From assembly GCA_907163375.1 (NCBI GenBank), contig CAJQUW010013690.1, positions 186,001 to 250,000 on the forward strand: 64,000 bases of DNA, read 5' to 3'. Each line of letters begins with the position of its first letter. The stretch's first letter is position 1. Origin of the DNA: Prostheceraeus crozeri. Its lineage: Eukaryota > Platyhelminthes > Polycladida > Euryleptidae. Under the pieces are notes generated by a model, which was not told where the DNA came from, searched no databases, and saw nothing but the letters and a program-made list of their open reading frames with translations. Positions 1-11,984 of this stretch are shown piece after piece. The position numbers and the translations under genes are program-made.

Positions 1-15
1 TTGCATATCACTCCG

Positions 16-34
16 CACACACACACACACACAC
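16..34. repeat. (CA)n microsatellite
   Basis: About nine CA units in a row. It lies in the presumed intron 4 of the receptor gene. Confidence 0.95.
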
Positions 35-658
35 GCACTGTTCAAGTGGTTCAACCAAAACGGAAGAAAACTGAACGCATGATCAAAAATCGCCATCATT
101 CGCCTAAGTCTACTCTGTCAACAGATTTGATAATAACTTCTTATTCGTCGAGGAGACATTCCACGGCGTGACCAAGAGCATGGATTCAGTTGAACTTGCC
201 TCCTGACGCAATTTTCCAATAATTAATCTGAAAATACATGTTTCAGTAACAGATTTTAATAATTCACGATGATTAGATCTTGCCATTCATAAGATAATCA
301 AAGACGCGCTCATTTTTATGCGATTCCTATTGAGCCAAAACAATATTGATTTCTGACTTGAGTTTTAGGCGCATCCGAAAATTGTTTTATTTTACCTCCA
401 CAAACGCTTTAAAGAGGCTTCATGTAAATATCAATTTCCCAACTAGATCCGTCGTTGTAAAAGAAGGAATGGTTAAGAGATTGGCAAAGAATCAACATTA
501 CAGGGACATTTTGTTCCTATCCGGCATTGTTGTGCTGAAATAAGTCTTCCTTTCTCATTTCATGGCGGAAATCGAAAAGTCGGGTTCTCTGTGTAGACTT
601 TACCGTCACCGCCAGCACAAAAGAGCAATTCATCGTCAACATTATTAACTTAACTCAC
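35..658 (-). other. start of nAChR intron 4; no exon 5 seen
   Basis: The stretch begins on the minus strand with the GTGAGT donor that follows exon 4. I looked for the next ligand-binding exon, which should encode the loop before the Cys-loop and a W-x-P-P type motif. None with an acceptor in the required phase was found, so exon 5 probably lies left of position 1. Confidence 0.6.
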
Positions 659-768
659 TTATTGTATAACACCAAATCCGGTTTCCAAATCTTATCGGAC
701 GGTATTCGTATACGATCGATGTAGGAGAAATTCTGCGGTTCCCATGTTAGAAATTCATCGGTCCATTT
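659..768 (-). CDS. nicotinic acetylcholine receptor subunit, exon 4 (ligand-binding domain)
   Basis: This exon encodes the part of the extracellular ligand-binding domain that holds loop D and the conserved W-x-P-D segment. The visible protein starts KWTDEFLTW and ends IRIPSDKIWKPDLVLYN plus a split codon. The W-x-D-x-x-L-x-W pattern and the IPSD-x-W-x-PD-x-VLYN motif are signatures of nAChR subunits and resemble the vertebrate alpha9/alpha10 version most. An NFS sequon lies between them. The acceptor reads tttcag before the AAA codon and the donor is GTGAGT after position 659. The length is 110 bp, starting in phase 0 and ending in phase 2, as in vertebrate alpha7 exon 4. Upstream it joins exon 3 in phase 0 across an intron of about 27.7 kb. 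The subunit family assignment is firm; orthology within it is inferred. Confidence 0.93.
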
Positions 769-1734
769 CTGAAAGCATTGAAGAAATGACATATGATAAA
801 TGTAAAGCACTCATAGATGCGTTGAAAACTTTCAAAAATGCTTGCTAAAATGTAAGTACAATTCATATCAAAAATGACCTTGGGTTTTGGGTCGACCTCG
901 TGTAAGTGATACAAAACTTGGGTCTTCTATTGATGCTGCACATATACAAATCAAGTTATAAAAATGAATATTTTGATTTGAATCTTAGGAGAAATGAACA
1001 CATAATAAGAGCATAAAGTTCTGATTTTTTATCAAAATTCCACTCAATTCAGAGAATATTTAAGAAATGAAATACTTGTGATTACTAGCTATTTCATTTT
1101 GGGCTTGACAATACCGCGCATTGAAAGTTCGTGCATATTGAATTTTTACATATTTCATATATTTTACACTTTCGTAGATATCTTCGCACCCCTAAACTGT
1201 CTGCGTCAGCCGACATTAATCCAAAACTGAATTCATTCTGATTTCTCAATTTCGTAATATAAATGTATTGAACCATGCCCTCACTTCGCAGCTAATTTGT
1301 TAAGTCTGTTTATATTTTTGAATGATGAAATGACAACTGCTTTGTTATTAGCAAAGTGTAATTCAATAATTAAATCAAACATCTTCAATCAGTCAGTAAG
1401 TACATCACTGTTGGTTAAATTAAAGGAAAGCTTTACAACGGGATTCATGTACTTAGGCTACTGATTACAGTTATTGCAATAATAATCGTTTCCCACTAAT
1501 ACCACACTTCCCGTGGGCCCAATAGGAATTTTGGTCTATAGAAGAATTTTTATGTCAGCACAAACTACAAAGAATACTCTTCGTTTACTTGATTCTTTTG
1601 ACCCAAGTTTTTTCCCAACCTTTTATCACATTGCAATTGTTTGTAGGGACTAAACAGTGGTATATCTTCTGTTTTCTTAAGGATTTGGTCTTGAAGCTAA
1701 CATGTTCTACAACTGCACTTACAGCTAAGCTTAC

Positions 1735-1863
1735 GTACAAAGGACCATCACAGTTACTAAGAACATGAAGCAGCTCTTCGAACTTCAAAGTCAGAGACAT
1801 TGCAATGCCGTTATAGTCACGCACAAGATAACAACCTTCAATTTTCAAAATTTGTTTGGTAGC
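1735..1863 (-). other. exon-like segment, function unknown
   Basis: A 129-bp open segment on the minus strand, bounded by tttgcag on its 5' side and TAC/GTAAGC on its 3' side. It is in phase 0 at both ends and would encode 43 residues beginning ATKQILKIEGCYLVRDYN. I do not recognise a domain; a faint likeness of GCYLVRD to SH2 G-x-FLVR is probably chance. It could be a cassette exon, an exon of a nested gene, or a coincidence. Confidence 0.25.
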
Positions 1864-2175
1864 CTGCAAATAAAAGCTTAAAATACATCAAGAAGGCCAA
1901 TGATTTAATCTATTATGCCGAAGACAATGAATATGCTAAATAATTAAAACGGCATTCTTAATTCTATGATCTTTAATTTCAAAGAGAAAAAGTGATGTCC
2001 TGAATCGATTAATACTTCTGTCTCAATTCTGTGTGGATACATAAATGCTTAGTGAATGATAGGCTTTACCTTTCATGTGGTCATCAATTGTGTCATCAAT
2101 ATTCCAAAAGAGATCTCTTCTTGATGGAAATCTTGCTTTTCTGTTTTTTCAATTTCCGAGGCCTCCACTCTGACC

Positions 2176-2555
2176 TCGTAGTCCGGCAGCCAGAACGAGT
2201 TTCTGCAGGGAACGAGGCCGAAGATGAGACTTTCACAGAATGATGTACACCGTATGCCTGCCACAAATCCACGCATCTGTCGGGTTCTAGTTGGTTCCTC
2301 TTCTTATGGCTCTACTGTAGACTTAGTACTTTCCAGTTGATAAGAGAAAACATTGAAAATTTCAATTTTTATTAAGAAACTTTAATCTGCCTGCGATTGG
2401 ATTTGTTTTTCTTTGGTCGTGTCTGACAAGAAGAGGAGCTGGCTAGAACTCAGCAGACGCGCAGATTCGTAGTAGGTAGAAGGTGTGCACCGTTAAAATC
2501 TCATTTTCGGCCTCGTTCCCTGCAGAAACTTGTTCTAGCTGCCGGACTATCCGAG
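2176..2555. repeat. foldback repeat, family A (CCTCGTTCCCTGCAGAAAC)
   Basis: Two copies of one repeat face each other: 2176..2310 on minus and 2421..2555 on plus, with about 110 bp between. Both carry the string cctcgttccctgcagaaac and the segment aactc-gcagac-gc-agattcgta. A third single copy lies at 45349..45487. The structure looks like a foldback MITE. No coding capacity is visible. Confidence 0.75.
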
Positions 2556-2762
2556 CTTCATCAGCGGACATGCAAAACTGACATGAGTGAATTCATCAAT
2601 TAATGTAACGCAATAATTTTCGATTTTGTTCAAGTAGTTGTCCAATTACTTCAGTTGTCTAGCTAGTGCATTTGGCTGCCAATGGCAAGGATCGATTTAA
2701 TAGTCAATATAGAGCAAGTGTTTGTCAAAATGCTCAGACAAGATAGGGAGATGATTACTTAC

Positions 2763-2887
2763 AAATACCGCTTCTGCCATCATTCGAGCAGGCACGTCTT
2801 CGGCACGGCATAGTTCTGGCACAACCGGGCGAGCAGTCGGTTGTGGTAATTACACCGCTTGATTCAACCGCTCGCAAAGTTGCGTCC
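2763..2887 (-). other. exon-like G+C-rich segment, function unknown
   Basis: A minus-strand segment richer in G+C than its surroundings, bounded by ttacaagcag and TTT/GTAAGT. One frame is open throughout and Cys-rich (TDCSPGCARTMPC). Another frame is open only over its 3' two thirds (LCRAEDVPARMMAEAVF) and would join the 1735..1863 segment in phase 0. Neither product is recognised. Confidence 0.2.
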
Positions 2888-3360
2888 CTGCTTGTAATCA
2901 GAAAGATGACATTCTTATGTAATGCATTAAAGTAAAGTTTTTCAAACTGTGGTACGTCTGTCACAGCAACTTAGAATACCAACAACTGGCTGTCCAGGCT
3001 ATAAAATACTTGTACCCTTTCGTTTCAACGTACTTGTATGAATCAGCATTTTTAGCATGGTTGCAATGAAAACCTAACACAGGGTCAGACTCAACTTGGA
3101 GATATATTCAGATATTCAGATATTTGCAACGATTGTCATTGTATGGTGTGACTGCCTTTCTGCTCGCCGGCTAATAGTTGATTACAGCCTAATTATACAA
3201 GGTATTTGCTCTACATTTCTTACAACAATTATGTGCTTTGAAGAGAAGAATGTTTTTGGTAGTACTCGAGTAAAATTTAATAAATTTTGTGGTACGCATT
3301 AGCTAACAGCTTGGGAAGTCTTGAATTAGAGTATATTCAAAACACTGCATCAATTATTGG

Positions 3361-3509
3361 AATCACAGAATTAGATTCATCTGCGCGCTCCGAAGCAAAA
3401 TATTCAATTTTTCAATTAAAATAAATTTTAGTTAATTCAAATGTTTTAATTAATTTAATTTTTTAATTTAAAAGTTTAATATTTCAACAAAATTTTTAAT
3501 TCTGTGATT
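3361..3509. mobile_element. small A+T-rich inverted-repeat element
   Basis: A perfect 13-bp inverted repeat (aatcacagaatta, with its complement at 3497..3509) encloses about 120 bp of nearly pure A/T. I see no matching target duplication. It is a possible tiny MITE. Confidence 0.45.
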
Positions 3510-4941
3510 GGAATATATCATTACTTTTTTCCGCTACATGATATTTTGAAAAAACATCAACTTGGACGTTGATAATGAATACAAAATGCTGAAAAATAGG
3601 TTTCAGCACCGATAATAAACGCAATTTCAACATTTGATACCTGAATCAACAAATTCATTGACGATTGCTTTGGCTTGACACTTGAGCGTGCTATAGCATG
3701 ACACATGATTGTTTTCTTTTGACAGCTGAATGCTATCTGGATTATTGAATGATCTATGAAAATATCTGAAGTCGCGTTATTTCGATATTTGAATGAGATA
3801 AAATGCAATTTACTGCAGACTCTGACTAATGGGTGGTATTGGTTGGGAGGGATGTATTCAACCTATAAAATTCAAATATTCTTCAAGCTTTAGAAACATA
3901 AAGATCAATTTCACATTGAAAAGTTGATTTATACATCGAAGATTCTTTAGAATGCTTAAAAAAATTGCAAAAAAACTCTCTCTGACATTATTCAACATCT
4001 CAATGTTAATTAATATAATTAAAAAGGAGAATTAATGCATTTCTTGCTATAATTAGATTTCATTCGTCTCGAATTTGGATTATTATGTCTTCAAATCCTT
4101 AACATCTCCTTGCCTCCCACTGAAGATGGATTCTTATAGGAATAAGTTCACTTATTTTGATTAAATTGACTGAAAATCTCTTTTCTTGAAAAAGTAACAT
4201 ATGGAGAATGATCACTCAGACGCTAATGTTCATTATTCATGAACTAAGAAAAGTTAAGTCCATGCAGTATTCCCACAATGATTTGGATGCGTAGACAGAA
4301 TTCGAAACTGAAGAAGACAACACTTTCACTGTCAATATTGGTGATACGGAGATGCAATTTATAGACGACAGATGGTGTACCGTCTGATGATAATGCAATG
4401 AGAAATGTATTCTTCTCAATTTACGAATTCATCAAAAAATTCTCAGATTCGAAAAGATTAAACATCAAATTTCGATGCACTACAACTACTGTCTAATAAG
4501 CTTAGAAGCGTTTATTCAATTTAACCAATCGCAAGTGTTTTGGATGACAGTCTATTAGAAAATTCAATCTCATCCTTAAAAGTTGATTGTCATATGTCAA
4601 GAGGGTCTAAAGTTGTTGTACATGTACTTCATATGTGTTGCAACGATCCGAATCGAATGACACGGCACGATACCAGCATTGACTCGCGGTATATCATTTA
4701 ATGAACGCCTGACCTCCAAAAGTCTCCGGGCTTTTAGAATGATACCTGAATTAGGAATTTCATGTCTCGGCACAGTTGATAGAGCGACAAGCATCTCAAC
4801 AAGGGCTAATTTATTAAAAAATAATTAACTTATGGCAAGTAATATGGCCTAAATACTTACATGTATAATACACAATCTAGCCTTTTCTGTGTAATGATAA
4901 TCAGTTAAAAATACAATGTTATTATAACTATAATGTGACTG
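3510..4941. other. intron sequence, nothing recognised
   Basis: A+T-rich intron sequence with no gene, RNA or repeat that I can support. Confidence 0.6.
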
Positions 4942-5132
4942 ATGGTTTAATGTCACTACTCCCTCACAGTGGGGCTTGGACGGTGCTGACATAATCAAAA
5001 TTTAATCTGGAGCGTTAAGATCTTTTAGTCCGGAGCCATTCCTGACGACTTCATATGACACTTTCGGGGCTGAACCTCTGAGCCACAAGATCGCCAGGCC
5101 ACGCACTTAACCACTGTGCCACGGAGACCACT
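4942..5132 (-). mobile_element. tRNA-derived SINE, family S1
   Basis: On the minus strand a tRNA-like head carries an A box (tggcacagtggttaag) and a B box (gaggttcagcccc). It is followed by a body and the tail segment tgtcagcaccgtccaagcc through gtagtgacattaaa. The same body and tail recur at 32681..33040 on the plus strand. A flanking aactataat repeat at 4926..4934 and 5140..5148 may be the target duplication. Confidence 0.75.
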
Positions 5133-6020
5133 AAAATGTAACTATAATTATGCATTTAAGAGTGATTCCATGAATCTGTTTCTTTTTCAAATTTTGTTCA
5201 CCGGATATAAGCTTTATACATAATCATGATAATTGCCAAATAGAAATATGATTATCAGCCTCACATCAGAATCGAGGATTCTGATTCCTAAATGATATTG
5301 AAGAACATACAAGTAAAGTAGCAGCAGTATTGTATACGCAATAATGGGGTTATACAGCAAGTGAATAAACATAATGCGTTTGTATACTATGTAAAGCATA
5401 TTAATTAGCACTAAGGACTCCGATTCCGGGTGGCAAGTATGTAAAGCCTAGCTTTTTAAAACATTGCCTGGTAGCCTACATCATAGATCATTATAGGCTT
5501 ACCTGAACCTATATTCAGTGATCATTGTATCAATCATCAATCATTTTCGATGATAGTTGATCAATTGTTGCTTTCAGTTGGATGCATGCGACTCGGCTCC
5601 TCCCATCTTGTTGATGTGTGCTTCACACGGTTTTTCTACAGTCTCTGCCAGGCACGAAAATTCCCATCCTTCTCCCAAAATATTAGCACACTTTCGATTT
5701 TAATTCGCTTAAGGGAAGCCAGGACACACGATTAACGTGAGGGTAAGAGGTAATGTTCTCAAACAGACTAGTATTTCATTTTTGTATTTGATGTGACCTT
5801 TGGCGCGTAGGTGTGATCGAGGCTAGGAAGGCTTGTCTTCTCTACTAAATCACCGAATGAAAAAACAATCCTTTTTTCACTATCATGGTTCATTCCCTCA
5901 ACAATTACAAGTTTTGCATGCACTGGTGTTTCTGTACTTTTGTTTGACGGAGAAAGTTGACATCAAGGCAGTGACAGCTATGCACGATGACAAATAATTT
6001 GCTATTATTATTATACTTAT

Positions 6021-6497
6021 ATGTATAATATTTCGCTCGGGTCTAGTTACTGGCCGGAGTCTGGAGTCCTATCATTTGATAAGACTCCGACTCCAGCAAA
6101 AATGATAGGACTCCGGGACTCCGACTCCGCATCCCTGGACAGACCCGTCCGTGTATTAGTAGAAACAAATATCGCCCTGAAGAATGAACACGTCAATAAA
6201 AATATCAATTACATGGTGAATATGCAGCATATGCTCAGATTGCTGCGCGAGTTAATAAAAGCCGGATTTCCAATGGATGCCGGTGTAGCAAAACCTAAAA
6301 AATGCATGGTTGCTAGTTTTTCAGATGCTACACGGTACATTAGTGATAGAAGAATTCGAGATTTGCAAATTTTCGAGAGTTTCGTAAAAATCTGTATCAC
6401 AAAATTTCACATCACTTGTCTGCTGAAAGCAATTCAACAGGAAGTCAGCCTAGTGAGAACATCATATCTGGTCTACACACATTTTGAAAGCAAATAA
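6021..6497 (+). other. unassigned 158-codon open frame
   Basis: This is the longest plus-strand open frame in the first 20 kb. Its start overlaps a gactcc-repeat stretch at about 6050..6137 that ends gcatccctg, which resembles an hAT-type element end on the minus strand. The predicted protein (for example FPMDAGVAKPKKCMVASFSD) matches nothing I know. No splice sites or promoter support it. It lies on the strand opposite the receptor gene and may well be a chance open frame. Confidence 0.15.
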
Positions 6498-7050
6498 ATG
6501 ACCAATTTTATTGTTTGGATATTTTAATATTTACTTGAATATATTCCAGAACAGGGTTTTATAAAACTTGATCATCGATAATTCAATGTAACGAATAGTC
6601 TATTTATCAATAACCTTATCATCGATAAAAGCAATGAAAATTTTCAATTGTTATCGTAGAACTAATTTTTATTATCTCACAATGTTTTTCTTGTTGAAAT
6701 TTGATTGACGACATGAATACATAAATGCTTTGGAGATGCACAGCTAGCATATTGAGTGAAATTAAGGGGTAAAATTCTACTTTTAACATGATACAATAAT
6801 GAAATTGCAATGTAAAAAGAGTAATGAAAAACTGAGTCGCATCATTCGTTGAAAAATAGAAACATACCGGAATTGCTTTCTGAATGGCACCCAATATGTT
6901 AATTAATTATCACTGGTGCACCTACTTGGACGAGATGTCAGTAGTGTGTTGAGTAGTATATATTTAATGAGTACCCGAGAAAATTAGCATTCATGTATAT
7001 GTTAATTGTTTGTCTCGAATATTGTCCGGGAATGTATACATATTAAGTAA

Positions 7051-7165
7051 GGAACTGTGTTGATGTTGGGCGATGTGAACTGCACCTATTGCGCGGATGA
7101 TTGCTTATATTGGACAAAATGGGAGCTTTTCAGATCTGTTCACATTTCAGCAGGGAATTCAACTT
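7051..7165 (-). repeat. family B repeat, single copy
   Basis: Read on minus, this matches the family B repeat at 38.6, 44.0 and 55.3 kb: agctcccattttgtccaat, a short spacer, gcagttcacatcg and ccaacatcaa. It is diverged. Confidence 0.6.
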
Positions 7166-8137
7166 AAAATGTAATCATTCTATTTACATAAAAGTTTTTC
7201 ATGATTTGAATCATAAGTGTTTCACTCAGATTAGGCCAGTCAGTCTGGTTGCTGAGTGAAATTGGAAAACAATATAATACTAGAAAGAGTAATTTCCATG
7301 CCAAGGGAAGGTATTTCACAATTTCTGTTTGTCCCTTTACTGAGAAAGTCGACTATCAAGACAACATGTCATAGAAGTCATCATTCTTCCCATATCTACT
7401 TCTATGCTGAATTATATTAAAAATGTTTACCTGAGACACTCATAAGCAGAAATACTTTATAAAGATAGAAAGCAGTACTGCGCATAAATTGCGGTACGAA
7501 CCAGACCAGATGGAGCGAACCAGACCAGAGTTCAGAGCCGCATCCAATCCTTTAATTAAACTTTGTAATCAGGATGTAAGTTTCTACTCATTATCCAAAT
7601 TTAATTCAATGATTATGCGAATCCAGCATTATCCGGCGATTCATGAGTGAGCATTATATTAATTTGTGAGTAGGATGAATAAGTGAGAGTTAATTTTCAT
7701 GCTTCGTTATGTAGCAAAAGCCTTTACAAGGTGAGACCTCGCCATCACACATATCTGTCATCAGAATCACACCCACGGGGATTCAAAAAATTATCATTTC
7801 AAAAAACGGACTAATTCCATGCAGCCCTATGCAATCAATATAACTTGCAATAATATGATACTATATGTATGTGTAGCTTACTCGGATACCAACGTATTCC
7901 ATATACAAGTAAACATAAAAAACTAACGAGAATGAAATCTTGCACTACTTTCGAAAAAAAATGTTTTCAAGATACGTCATATACGAATTTGTAGAAACAA
8001 AATTCAATGGTGTTTTGGGGAAAGTTTAAAAAGGCGGAAAAATTGAAGGCCACAAACTAAAGTGAATAAAACTAAAGGGCCACAGAAAATGCGAATCCCC
8101 TCACATGGTATGAATTCAATCCAACTCAAAGCATTCT

Positions 8138-8410
8138 CTGACGAAGTATATTCAGTTTGCGGATGATTTGAATATTCTCATTCCAATTTCAAAAGATTAA
8201 CAAGAATCGAAACTTCGTGTTATGGAAGAAATTTCCTACATTCACAATTGCTCCGAGAATAATGATCTTCTTAATGCGGCGAGAACAAAAATTGTAATTT
8301 TTGGAAAGCACAATTTCACCTGTAACGATGTTTTTTCAATCTATCGTTTGATGTTGTCAAGAGCGCGAAAATACTCGGTGTCACCTTTGAATATATTTAG
8401 ACCAACGCAA
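8138..8410 (+). mobile_element. LINE reverse transcriptase fragment
   Basis: The plus strand encodes KYIQFADDLNILIPISKD, then a stop, then (same frame) NAARTKIVIFGKHN, and after a frame change VVKSAKILGVTFEY. These correspond to the (Y/F)ADD catalytic box, the L-N-x-x-K-T-x-x-x-x-F segment and the LGV(T/x)F(D/E) segment that close the RT domain of CR1, Jockey and L2-like non-LTR elements. About 90 residues of an RT of several hundred survive. The piece has at least one stop and one frameshift, so it is a dead fragment. Clade assignment needs a tree. Confidence 0.75.
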
Positions 8411-8560
8411 TCCGTCAGACGTGCTACTATTCCATTTTGTCGCACAACTCGCAGACAAAATTCTTTTCCAATAGCTTTTCTGCTACATCAAAGTGGTTAT
8501 GTAAAACTCTAACAATGCTGTGTATTTTGATTTTCATTTTGACAAATATGCTGCTTATGT

Positions 8561-8577
8561 CTCTCTCTCTCTCTCAA
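8561..8577. repeat. (CT)n microsatellite
   Basis: Short run of TC dinucleotides. Confidence 0.85.
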
Positions 8578-9547
8578 TAGCATTAACTCAAGAAAGGAAA
8601 TTTTATTCTTAATAATTGCTTTAAATGCTTGGTTTCTCAATAAATATACGAGACATTAGTCGAATATTTGTTTTATCAAAGCTATTGACGATCTGCTTGT
8701 CATTATGTGATATGACGCAAATATTTCGCAATTTTCTCTTAACATCATGAATCTTGTTTAATGCGTCCGGAAGATAAAAATGAATGCCGTCAATAACAAT
8801 GTATAATTCCATGCTGATGTCACAGCTAGAATCCTACAACACTTAACAATATTGCTTGAAATACACGAAATCATAAGACTTAATAACATTGAGTGATGTA
8901 TTCCTAAGTTGAAGTTGCATCATGAACGGTGGGAAGTTATGACATCTGTCTTACTTATTCATAAGATCTTATCATTAAGTCTGACATTTAACGTGATGGA
9001 AGCAGTTTTGGAAAGAGATGAATATAAAATGCTAACACAGAAATTTACATATGATGCACTGTAATAAAATGACAATATGTAGACCGCAAAATGCTGCTAA
9101 AAATAGATCCTTTGATAAAAGGAACATCGAAAATAAGTAATGCATTTATCGAAGATTCTTCCGACATGAACTCAAATACTTCTCGAGTATTTTTGCAGCA
9201 AATCATCTATTTTTGCCCAGTAAACAGTATGGAAGTAGAAGATCATAAAACATGAAATCCCCAATGTGTCCGTGTCCGTAGATAGAGAATTTCCATAATT
9301 TCCTCGCTTCCTCACCATCTGTTTTCACAAAATGCGAAGATCTTAAGAAATCACTTTTCTTTCCGCACAGGACGAATTGAGAAAGTTCAATCAATTTTAT
9401 GAGTACATTAAGTACTTTGCCAACTTATTGTCAGTGTATGCGCATGAGCACTTCTTTGGCGTAGATTTGACTCGCTTTCAAAAATAATGATTTGTAGCAA
9501 AATATGTTGCTCTTTGTACAGCATTAACATGACATATATATTGTAAT

Positions 9548-10104
9548 CAGACTTGTGTTGTAATTGTAGTTGCAATTACATGTTCAATTGCTGCAATTAG
9601 TAATCGTAATCAATTACACTTTTAGCTATGTTATTGAGAAGTAATTGCCATTACTTTGCAGTCAGCACAGCTCAAAATTCATTCAGCAGGCAGCTTAAAC
9701 TACTTGACTTTCCTCGCCAATAATGCATTACCATACTTAGATGTGTACCTGGTGTGCAACAGTCTGTATTTTTTTCACAGAAAAAAAGGCGAAACATACT
9801 CGTATTTCCAGAATCTAAATTAAGTACCATAGTTATGATATCCCCCCCTATCTTAATCGCTGAACTGAAAATGTGAATCAGAAAAACTGAGAGCTAGCCT
9901 AAGAAAATCCGCCTGAATAATGAAGTATTGGAGAAACACACAATTTAATGCCTACAATGAACTAAAGTTATTACTAATGTAAATAGTGATTAACTAATCA
10001 ATACTTAATTATTACTATTGTAATATGTAATTAAAGTAATTGAAGATTTAATTGAAGAAAAGCGGAGTAATTTGTAATTTTAATGAGTAATCGACACAAG
10101 TCTG
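9548..10104. mobile_element. hAT-like MITE, CAGACTTGTG ends
   Basis: The left end reads cagacttgtgttgtaat and the right end is the complement of cagacttgtgtcgattac. The flanking 8-mers attgtaat and gttataat differ at two of eight places, as expected for an old 8-bp target duplication. The 557-bp interior is rich in (c)aattac motifs and has no coding frame. CAG-type ends with an 8-bp duplication point to hAT. Confidence 0.7.
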
Positions 10105-10200
10105 GTTATAATTGTTATACTTGATATTTATATCCAATATGTTTGATGTGATGTTGTAAAGAATCAGGAATGTTTTGATGTTAAACGATTATAATTGTAT

Positions 10201-10860
10201 ACAAAATTTTTCGGTCAGCATCCACAGACCATCTTCAGGTAAAAAAGAAATTCATTAAATGGTTAGTAGTGCTATGTGAGCAATTCAAACATAAAACATA
10301 GTTTAACTTAATTCGAGTAGGCGCTGGCAAGAAAAGATAGGCAAAATGATTGACATCAATGAAATATTAAGATGAATGATGATGATAAGCGACAGGTAGC
10401 ACTGGGATACAATTTACCAATAGCAATAGAAATTGATCTGACTAGCAGTTTAGGTAAGAGTACAAAAATATAAAAGGAATAAAGGAGGTAACTGCATGAA
10501 AAATGTTAGTAGGAAAGGAAGTTTCGATAACTGTCGAGCTCATCTTTGTTGTTAGTAGAGGCCTGCAATTTGTTGATGAAAAATGATTCACTTAAACGGA
10601 TGTTAGTATTGTCATTATCATAGGCAAGAATTGAGCACGTAAGATTAAAGTTGTTGATGTGACAGTTTTGAATATGTTTATAAACTGAGGATGTTTTTGT
10701 TACATCGGCAGTACCATCAGATCTTTTCACCATCGCTACAAGGAACATTTAACAGCAAAAACATCCTCAGTGTATAAACATATTCAAACCTGTCACACAT
10801 TCAAAATTGTAGCCTAGGTATTCGACTTCTACAACAATTTCAAAAATGGTGACAAAATCA
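10201..10860 (-). mobile_element. Penelope-like element remnant (GIY-YIG end), with inverted piece
   Basis: An open frame at 10748..10506 on minus encodes KHIQNC, an ILAYD-like stretch and RLSESFFINKLQ. This resembles the C-terminal side of the GIY-YIG endonuclease of Penelope-like elements, where a conserved E precedes the last helix. About 260 bp further down on minus (10241..10201) a hammerhead-related motif appears: ctgaagatggtc, then gaccgaaa. At about 10757..10805 the same SSVYKHIQ-coding segment is repeated on the plus strand, so two partial copies lie head to head. It is an old, broken fossil. Confidence 0.65.
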
Positions 10861-11984
10861 ATATTTATGCCGCTATTTGAGAAGGAAAACTACGGTAAAT
10901 GAAACTTCATTCATCAAAAATAACTTCTCATCCTTTGTAGATTCACTTATAAGCTTCATTGCTTGATTCGTGATGTATCCGGCATGAAGATTAATTTTCA
11001 TAAATAGTGCATACCTTATAAAGCTAATATTCATATCATACTATTTATCATAAATCATGAGCAATTGAAAATAAAATTGATTGTTCAAAGAATTGTGATC
11101 TTGTATTTAAGTAGTCTATAAACATGTTTATCTCATTTTCATGTCATGCTATTAAATCTATAAATGTATCTAATTTTATGCATTGGATCATTTTATAGAC
11201 ATATAAATATTGTCATAGACGCCAATGTTTATGGTAAGTCTTCGCAACTCCTTTTTATACAACTATTTTTTATCACTTTTTAGCTCATATTCATATTTTC
11301 TAAATTATAGGGCTAGTGCGGACGCATTCTTGGATACAGACTTGGATATATTGTCAAGAGAAATTCTCATCGTGACATAGAGCGAATTTTCATATTCGCG
11401 GTACAATTACTGTCATCGAGCTCTGGCTAGATTCTGATGAAGTATTATTTCTCTCTCACTCTTGATTGTATTCATCCCGTAACTCACTTACCAATACAAT
11501 AAATAAATCAGAAATGTCAAGACATAATGATGTAACTTTGTCATGATCATTGTATTTATTGGTTTTGACCGACATTAATCAAGAACGACCGACTGACCTT
11601 CCGGCAAAGCGATCAAGTAAATCACAGAAGAAAATTTTCTTGAATGAGAAAAATGCATTTCAAACCAGATTTAATGAATTTTCGACTCTCAAGAGAGTAT
11701 TACAAAAGATAGAAATCTCATAACACTCTGTCGTTGAGCAGTAGAGGAATCTAAATGTAAATATGATAATGCCTCGCAGCAACATATCATATTCCTGAAT
11801 GAATACATGCATAGATTCCTTACGTACATTCATGCAACGAAGCTTATGCAGTACGTCGTTGTAACCGTCATGCAAATAATCCTACATTTGTACTCGTGTA
11901 TGTAAAGTTAAAATTGTAAACGCATCTTGAAAAAAAACGGCAGACAAGTGCAATGTAAAAGTTGATGAAAAGGTAATGAAATGC
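10861..11984. other. intron sequence, nothing recognised
   Basis: A+T-rich intron sequence without supported features. Confidence 0.6.

Noticed and set aside
541-650. Minus-strand frame GGDGKVYTENPTFRFPP next to exon 4, considered as exon 5
   Set aside because: It would leave an intron of less than 30 bp, and it lacks the W-x-P-P and cysteine features expected.
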